NCBI RefSeq assembly: GCF_900101465.1 | Contig: NZ_FMZM01000011.1 | Span: forward strand, 62,001-126,000 | Direction: 5' to 3' | Length of the DNA: 64,000 nucleotides | Origin: Nocardioides lianchengensis | GTDB lineage: Bacteria; Actinomycetota; Actinomycetes; Propionibacteriales; Nocardioidaceae | Shown: positions 58,881 through 64,000 of the stretch, one piece after another | Layout of the letters: each line of letters begins with the position of its first letter | How positions within the stretch are numbered: the first letter of the stretch is position 1 | Notes under the pieces: generated by a model | Databases searched by the model: none | Seen by the model: only the letters and a program-made list of their open reading frames with translations | What the model was told of the DNA's origin: nothing | Program-made: the position numbers and the translations under genes

Positions 58881-59957
58881 TCACCAACCGGGGTGCTGTC
58901 CGGTGAGCCGGACCCGGCCCCCGTCGGTGTCCGAGGAGCTCACCTCGCCGGCCGCCCAGGCCCGGATCCCGAACCCGTCGAGCAGTGCCACGGCGGCGTC
59001 GACGTCCGCGGCCGGCATCAGCGCGACCATGCCGACGCCGCAGTTCAGCGTCATCTCGAGGTCGGGCTGCGAGACGTCGCCGACCCGGCGGACCAGGTCG
59101 AAGATCGGCTGCGGCGTCCAGGTCGTCCGGTCGAGGGTGGCGGTCAGCTCGAGCGGCATCACCCGCTCCAGGTTGGCGGCCAGGCCGCCTCCCGTCACGT
59201 GGGACATCGCGTGGGTGGCCGTCGCGTCGGCGAGCGCGAGGCAGGCCTTCGCGTAGATCCGGGTCGGGGTCAGCAGCTCCTCGCCCAGCGGGCCGCCGAG
59301 CTCCGGCACGTTCCGGTCGAGCGCCCAGCCGGCCTTCTCGAGCAGCACGTGACGGACCAGGGAGTAGCCGTTGGAGTGCAGGCCGCTGGCGGCCATGGCG
59401 ACCACCACGTCGCCCGGGCGGACCCGGCCGGGGCCGAGCAGCCGGTCGGCCTCCACGACGCCCGTCGTGGCGCCGGCGACGTCGTACTCGTCGGGGCCGA
59501 GGAGGCCCGGGTGCTCGGCGGTCTCGCCGCCGACCAGCGCGCAGCCGGCCTCGACGCAGGCGTCCGCGATGCCCTTGACGATCGCGGCGATCCGCTCGGG
59601 CACCACCTTGCCGGTGGCGATGTAGTCGGTCATGAAGAGCGGCTCGGCCCCGCAGACGACCAGGTCGTCGACGACCATGCCGACCAGGTCGTAGCCGATG
59701 GTGTCGTGGACGTCCATCGCCTGCGCGATCGCGACCTTGGTGCCGACGCCGTCGGTGGAGGTGGCCAGCAGCGGGCGGGTGTACTTGGTCAGCGCCGAGG
59801 CGTCGAAGAGGCCGGCGAAGCCGCCCAGGCCGCCGATCATCTCGGGCCGGCGGGCCCGCTCGATCGAGCCCTTCATCAGCTCGATGGCCCGGTCGGCCGC
59901 GTGGATGTCGACGCCGGCCTCGGCGTACGCGTTGCTGCCGGGGACGGCGTCGTTCAC
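58881..59957 (-). CDS. purM: Phosphoribosylformylglycinamidine cyclo-ligase
   Basis: A 358-residue AIR synthetase, fifth step of purine synthesis: AYAEAGVDIHAADRAIELM, LATSTDGVGTKVAIA (ATP/substrate), GYDLVGMVVDDLVVCGAEPLFM, CALVGGETAEHPG, SGLHSNGYSLVR and SHVTGGGLAANLERVMP. The GTG at 59957 gives the usual length. It follows purF after 10 nt and is followed by DUF3073, a typical actinobacterial order. Confidence 0.97.
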   Translation of the reverse strand: MNDAVPGSNAYAEAGVDIHAADRAIELMKGSIERARRPEMIGGLGGFAGLFDASALTKYTRPLLATSTDGVGTKVAIAQAMDVHDTIGYDLVGMVVDDLVVCGAEPLFMTDYIATGKVVPERIAAIVKGIADACVEAGCALVGGETAEHPGLLGPDEYDVAGATTGVVEADRLLGPGRVRPGDVVVAMAASGLHSNGYSLVRHVLLEKAGWALDRNVPELGGPLGEELLTPTRIYAKACLALADATATHAMSHVTGGGLAANLERVMPLELTATLDRTTWTPQPIFDLVRRVGDVSQPDLEMTLNCGVGMVALMPAADVDAAVALLDGFGIRAWAAGEVSSSDTDGGRVRLTGQHPGW

Positions 59958-59967
59958 AGGAGTGACC

Positions 59968-61521
59968 TCACGGGTTGTTGAGCACGGGCAGCGCACGGCC
60001 CATGGTCGGGGACTTCAGGGTGGCCTCGAGCAGGTGCTTCCCGAGCAGCGACTCGTCGGGCAGCGGGACGGGGTACTCGCCGGTGAAGCAGGCCCGGCAC
60101 AGGCTCTCCTTCGGCTGGCGGGTCGCCTCGATCATCCCGTCGAGGGAGATGTAGCCGAGGGTGTCGGCCCCGACGCTGGCGGCGATCTCCTCGGGCGTCA
60201 GGCCGTTGGCGATCAGCTCGGCCCGGGTGGCGAAGTCGATGCCGTAGAAGCACGGCCACTTCACCGGGGGGCTGGAGATCCGCACGTGCACCTCGCGGGC
60301 GCCGGCCTCGCGGAGCATCCGCACCTGGGCGCGCTGGGTGTTGCCGCGCACGATCGAGTCGTCGACCACGACGATCCGCTTGCCGCGGATCATGTGCTCG
60401 AGGGCGTTGAGCTTCAGCCGGATGCCGAGCTGGCGCAGGGTCTGGCTGGGCTGGATGAAGGTGCGGCCGACGTAGGCGTTCTTGACGAAGCCCTGGCCGA
60501 ACGGGATGCCGGACTCCTCGGCGTAGCCGGCGGCGGCGGGGGTGCCGGACTCGGGGACCGGGATCACCAGGTCGGCCTCGACCGGGAACTCGCGGGCCAG
60601 CTGGCGGCCCATCTCGACGCGCGACTCGTGGACGCTGCGGCCGCTGATGGTGGCGTCGGGGCGGGCGAGGTAGACGTACTCGAAGACGCAGCCCTTGCGG
60701 TCGGGCTCGGCGAACTTGTGGGAGCGCAGGCCGTTCTCGTCGATGACGAGCATCTCGCCGGGCTCCACCTCGCGCACGACGCTCGCGCCGATGGTGGCCA
60801 GGGCGGCGTCCTCGGAGGCGACGACCCAGCCGCGGTCGAGGCGACCCAGGACCAGCGGCCGGATGCCCTGCGGGTCGCGGGCGGCGTACAGGGTGTTCTC
60901 GTTCATCCACACGAAGCAGAAGGCGCCCCTGAGCAGCGGCAGCACCTCGAGGGCGCGCTGCTCCAGCGACGTGTCGGGGTGGTGGGCGAGCAGCGCCGTG
61001 ACGAGGCCGGTGTCGTTGGTCGACGTCTCCTGCGGGCGGGTGTGCAGCTCGAGCTCGTCCTCGGGGCCGGGCAGGTCCTCGACCATCTGGGAGAGCTCGT
61101 GGGTGTTGATCAGGTTGCCGTTGTGACCGAGGGCGATCGAGCCGTCGGCGGTCGGCTGGAACGTCGGCTGGGCGTTCTGCCAGGTGCTGGCGCCGGTCGT
61201 GGAGTAGCGCGAGTGGCCGATCGCCAGGTGGCCCTTGAGCGAGGCCAGCGTGGTCTCGTCGAAGACCTGCGAGACCAGACCCATGTCCTTGTAGACCAGG
61301 ATCTGACGGCCGTTGGAGACGGCGATGCCTGCCGACTCCTGGCCGCGGTGCTGGAGGGCGTAGAGACCGAAGTAGGTCAGCTTGGCGACGTCCTCGCCCG
61401 GGGCCCACACCCCGAAGACGCCACAGGCGTCCTGGGGGCCCTGGTCCTGCGGGTCGAGGGCGGCGGTGAGCCGGCCGTCGCCGCCTCTGCGTGAGCTGCC
61501 ACTGTTGCTGAGGTACGGCAC
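59968..61521 (-). CDS. purF: Amidophosphoribosyltransferase
   Basis: A 517-residue PurF, first step of purine synthesis. A 32-residue propeptide precedes Cys33 in ACGVFGVW, the glutaminase nucleophile. PRPP motif VVVDDSIVRGNTQ. Four cysteines at positions of the [4Fe-4S] ligands of the Bacillus enzyme are present (KGCVFEYVY, WPCFYG, LCRACF), so this is the oxygen-sensitive type. GTG start with TAGACT 6 nt upstream, probably leaderless. Confidence 0.97.
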   Translation of the reverse strand: MPYLSNSGSSRRGGDGRLTAALDPQDQGPQDACGVFGVWAPGEDVAKLTYFGLYALQHRGQESAGIAVSNGRQILVYKDMGLVSQVFDETTLASLKGHLAIGHSRYSTTGASTWQNAQPTFQPTADGSIALGHNGNLINTHELSQMVEDLPGPEDELELHTRPQETSTNDTGLVTALLAHHPDTSLEQRALEVLPLLRGAFCFVWMNENTLYAARDPQGIRPLVLGRLDRGWVVASEDAALATIGASVVREVEPGEMLVIDENGLRSHKFAEPDRKGCVFEYVYLARPDATISGRSVHESRVEMGRQLAREFPVEADLVIPVPESGTPAAAGYAEESGIPFGQGFVKNAYVGRTFIQPSQTLRQLGIRLKLNALEHMIRGKRIVVVDDSIVRGNTQRAQVRMLREAGAREVHVRISSPPVKWPCFYGIDFATRAELIANGLTPEEIAASVGADTLGYISLDGMIEATRQPKESLCRACFTGEYPVPLPDESLLGKHLLEATLKSPTMGRALPVLNNP

Positions 61522-61527
61522 GCGCCG

Positions 61528-61533
61528 AGTCTA
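61528..61533 (-). promoter_or_regulatory. -10 hexamer of purF
   Basis: On the minus strand TAGACT lies 6 nt before the purF GTG; no ribosome site is present, so the message is probably leaderless. Confidence 0.5.
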
Positions 61534-61653
61534 CCGATCCGAAGGCTCAAGAGTCGCTTCGTGGTGCCGAACGTCACCGCAGCATCCGGGTACTGCCGTA
61601 GTCGGACGTACGATCGATCCCATCCCCCCGCCAGCATCCCTGGAGGCCATCCC

Positions 61654-63423
61654 GTGCCTGCGCCGCCGCCCGAGTCCGCACGGTCGGGCGCGTGGGCAGC
61701 GGCGGCCGAGGACGACGCGCTGCTGCTGATCGCCGAGGGCGTCACCCAGATCGCCGGGTTCGGCGTGGCGGCCATCAGCGTCGCGCGCGACGACGGGCAC
61801 ATGCAGGTGATGGCGGTCGCGGGCAGCGACGACGCCCGCCAGCAGCTCGAGGGCCGACGGACCCCCATCGACGCACTGATGACCGAGCTCGCGAAGGCCG
61901 ACGACTGGGGGATGCTGAAGTTCGTGCCGCACGAGCGGCTCGACCTCGGCGAGGGCGAGTGGGGATGGGTGCCCGACGTCGAGCCGCTCGCCGGCGACGA
62001 CGCCTGGCACCCGATGGACCTGCTCGTCGCGCCCCTGCACGACCAAGACGGCACCCTGCGCGGCAGCCTGTCGATCGACCTGCCGGCCGACGGCCGCCGG
62101 CCCGGCCCCGACCAGCGCCGCGTCCTCGAGCTGTACGCCGAGCAGGCGGCGCGCGCCGTACTCACGGCGCTGGAGCGCGAGGAGCTGGCCGCCCAGGTCC
62201 GGCTGGCCGACACCGCCCGGCGGATCGTGCGCCAGGCCTCGGTGCAGCCGTCGCTCGAGCACATCCTGCAGACCTCCCGGCCCGCGCTCACCGAGGGCTT
62301 CCGCGCGATCGGCATGTGGATCCAGACCTTCGACGAGGACGGGCTCGGCACCGGCAGCGTCTACTCCGCCGACGGCGCCGTGGTCGAGCTCCCGCTGGAC
62401 CTCATCGAGATCGCCGAGACCGCGGCCCGCCTGCTCTGGGCCGAGCAGCAGGTCACGGTGGTCGCCGCCGGCCGGCCGCTCGGCGTCCTCACCGCGGAGC
62501 AGGGGACCCGGGTGGTCGACTTCCTGCACGCGATCGAGGTCGGCTCGATCCTCTTCGTCCCGCTCGGCGCGGGGCGCGAGTGCCTCGGCAACCTGGTGCT
62601 GACCCGCCCGCTGCACGCCCCCGACTGGACCGAGACCGAGTCCGCCGCCGCGCTCGACGTCGGCCGCGATCTGGGTGGCGCGATCCTCAACGTGCGCGCC
62701 TACGAGCGCGAGCACCGGCTGGTCACCGAGCTCCAGGCCCTCGACACCTACAAGAGCCAGCTCATCGCGACGGTCTCCCACGAGCTGAAGAACCCGCTGA
62801 CCTCGGTCCTCGGCCACCTGGAGATCCTCGAGTCCGTCGAGGGGCTCCCCGGCCCGGTCCGCACCTCACTGAACGCGATGGAGCGTGGCGCCCGCCGGCT
62901 CGGTCGGGTGGTCGACGACCTGCTGCTGCTCGCCAAGGTCGGCGACCCCGACAACCCGGTCGTGGCCCGCCCCGTCGACCTGCGCACGATCGTCGACGAC
63001 GTCGTCGAGCTCACCGCGGTGGAGGCCGAGCGGCGGCACCTCACGGTGACCGTCGAGGCCGGCTCGGAGCAGGTGCTCGCCAGCGGCGACGCCACCGAGC
63101 TCGACCGGGTCGTGTCCAACCTGGTCAGCAACGCGCTGAAGTACACCGCCGAGGGCGGCCGGATCACCGTCTCGGTCGCCCGGGTCGGCAGCGAGGTGGA
63201 GCTGCTCTGCAGCGACGAGGGCCTCGGCATCTCCGCCGAGGACCAGAAGCAGCTGTTCACCGAGTTCTTCCGCTCCTCCAACCCCGCCGCCGTCGCCCAG
63301 CCCGGCACCGGGCTGGGCCTGGCCATCGTCAGCCGGATCGTGCAGCGCCACGGCGGGCACATCGCGGTCGAGTCCGAGCTGGGCAAGGGCAGCACGTTCC
63401 GGGTGCTGCTGCCGGCCGCCTGA
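61654..63423 (+). CDS. GAF-domain sensor histidine kinase
   Basis: A 589-residue kinase with two GAF domains (~20-170 and ~190-345), HisKA (SQLIATVSHELKNPLTSVLGHLEILE) and HATPase (NLVSNALKYTAEGGRI, CSDEGLGISAEDQ, GTGLGLAIVSRIV). No membrane helix, so it senses an internal signal. No response regulator is adjacent. The GTG at 61654 has TGGAGG 7 nt upstream. It converges with the hydroxylase gene, 3 nt apart. Confidence 0.93.
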   Translation: MPAPPPESARSGAWAAAAEDDALLLIAEGVTQIAGFGVAAISVARDDGHMQVMAVAGSDDARQQLEGRRTPIDALMTELAKADDWGMLKFVPHERLDLGEGEWGWVPDVEPLAGDDAWHPMDLLVAPLHDQDGTLRGSLSIDLPADGRRPGPDQRRVLELYAEQAARAVLTALEREELAAQVRLADTARRIVRQASVQPSLEHILQTSRPALTEGFRAIGMWIQTFDEDGLGTGSVYSADGAVVELPLDLIEIAETAARLLWAEQQVTVVAAGRPLGVLTAEQGTRVVDFLHAIEVGSILFVPLGAGRECLGNLVLTRPLHAPDWTETESAAALDVGRDLGGAILNVRAYEREHRLVTELQALDTYKSQLIATVSHELKNPLTSVLGHLEILESVEGLPGPVRTSLNAMERGARRLGRVVDDLLLLAKVGDPDNPVVARPVDLRTIVDDVVELTAVEAERRHLTVTVEAGSEQVLASGDATELDRVVSNLVSNALKYTAEGGRITVSVARVGSEVELLCSDEGLGISAEDQKQLFTEFFRSSNPAAVAQPGTGLGLAIVSRIVQRHGGHIAVESELGKGSTFRVLLPAA

Positions 63424-63426
63424 GCG

Positions 63427-63906
63427 TCAGGCCATCGCGCGGGCGCCCTGCTCGATCGCCTCCCGGATCCGCACGTAGGTCCCGCAGCGGCAGATGTTGC
63501 GGATCGAGTCGAGGTCGGCGTCCTCGATCTCGCGCTGCTCGCGTCGTACCTTCCGGACGAGGGCGACCGCGGCCATGATCTGGCCGGGCTGGCAGTAGCC
63601 GCACTGGGCGACGTCGCGGTCCAGCCAGGCCTGCTGCATCGGGTGCAGGTCCTCGTCGACGGTCCCGGCGAGGCCCTCGATGGTGGTGACCTCGTCGTCC
63701 GCGGCGAGGTCGCCGACCCGGACCGCGCAGGGGTTGAAGCCGCGGCCGTTGACGTGCGAGGTGCACGCCTTGCACACGTTGATGCCGCAGCCGTACTTGG
63801 GGCCGGTGACCCCGAGCAGGTCGCGGAGGACCCAGAGCACCCGGACGTCCGGGTGCACGTCGACGGTCACGGTCCGGCCGTTGAGGCGGAAGGTCTGCTT
63901 CGGCAC
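63427..63906 (-). CDS. [2Fe-2S] small subunit of a molybdenum hydroxylase (CoxS/IorA type)
   Basis: A 159-residue iron-sulphur subunit: N-terminal plant-type cluster (YGCGINVCKACTSHV ... NPCAVRV) and C-terminal second cluster (DVAQCGYCQPGQIM ... NICRCGTYVRIREAI). It shuttles electrons from the molybdopterin subunit. The GTG at 63906 has GAGGAG 6 nt upstream. The upstream partial gene fits a large subunit. Confidence 0.92.
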   Translation of the reverse strand: MPKQTFRLNGRTVTVDVHPDVRVLWVLRDLLGVTGPKYGCGINVCKACTSHVNGRGFNPCAVRVGDLAADDEVTTIEGLAGTVDEDLHPMQQAWLDRDVAQCGYCQPGQIMAAVALVRKVRREQREIEDADLDSIRNICRCGTYVRIREAIEQGARAMA

Positions 63907-63916
63907 GGCGCGCTCC

Positions 63917-64000
63917 TCAGACGATCTTCTTCAGGCCGTTGACCGGCGACGGTGGGACGGGCGGGACGTAGGGCTTCACGCTGAACTCCACGGGGTCGCG
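63917..64000 (-). CDS. C-terminal tail of an upstream gene, probably the molybdenum hydroxylase large subunit (partial)
   Basis: 27 codons and a stop are visible at the window edge (RDPVEFSVKPYVPPVPPSPV then NGLKKIV), 10 nt before the small-subunit start on the same strand. The identity is inferred from position next to the CoxS/IorA-type gene; the visible residues alone are not diagnostic. Confidence 0.55.
   Translation of the reverse strand, partial: RDPVEFSVKPYVPPVPPSPVNGLKKIV

Overview
The window is a stretch of very GC-rich (roughly 70% or more by eye), densely packed actinobacterial chromosome. Frequent GTG starts, 4-bp ATGA/GTGA/TTGA gene overlaps, leaderless-looking promoters, a CsoR copper operon, a DUF3073 protein, a MutT1-type Nudix/histidine phosphatase fusion and a PHO-box-controlled pst operon all fit Actinomycetota. 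The overall gene style suggests Nocardioides or a close relative (inference). No prophage, insertion sequence, CRISPR array or rRNA operon was seen.

Layout. 0-2.5 kb: the 3' part of a giant Ala/Glu-rich coiled-coil membrane protein with ~112-residue internal repeats. 2.5-4.3 kb: a DUF218 protein and an HSL-type esterase. 4.3-13.6 kb: a phosphate block: ppk (polyphosphate kinase), a DUF47 PhoU-like protein with a Pit transporter, and pstS-pstC-pstA-pstB, with PHO-box-like repeats before both ppk and pstS. A nuclease-like orphan bracketed by two related palindromes sits inside this block. 13.6-15.6 kb: mutT1 and a secreted protein. 15.6-19.2 kb: csoR-copZ-membrane protein-copA. 19.2-21.1 kb: small proteins, a cold-shock protein and tRNA-Lys. 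21.1-30.8 kb: a membrane protein, acyl-CoA dehydrogenase, a bacteriophytochrome fused to a PP2C-type phosphatase, a PaaI thioesterase behind a perfect KstR-type site, NADH dehydrogenase, an anti-sigma-like ATPase behind a sigmaF/sigmaB-type promoter, and a fluoride-channel pair.

31.1-31.7 kb holds tRNA-Asp, tRNA-Glu, a damaged second tRNA-Glu-like copy and tRNA-Phe. 31.8-41.1 kb: a secreted protein, LysR regulator, small membrane protein, and a sugar block (ROK kinase, a 1,394-residue GH97 multidomain enzyme, ROK repressor). 41.4-45.3 kb: a P-loop protein, a Nei/Fpg glycosylase, two short-chain dehydrogenases and a TetR regulator. 45.4-49.4 kb: an operon for the alternative D-glutamate route of peptidoglycan synthesis (murL, murD2, a PgeF/YfiH protein and an unknown protein). 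49.4-58.8 kb: a GH128-like protein, a large hybrid histidine kinase, an unknown propeller-like protein, a dispersed-type repeat, a divergent sigma factor/Ser-Thr kinase pair, a branched-chain amino acid dehydrogenase and DUF3073. 58.9-64 kb: purF-purM, a GAF histidine kinase and the small subunit of a molybdenum hydroxylase, with the large-subunit tail running off the end.

The main functional themes are phosphate storage and uptake, copper export, cell-wall precursor synthesis, and signalling (phytochrome, two histidine kinases, Ser/Thr kinase, ECF sigma). Across the window several short palindromic families sit between genes, many starts have a TANNNT hexamer 5-8 nt upstream, and the Val codon GTA was seen almost only before C. 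These are reported as separate findings.
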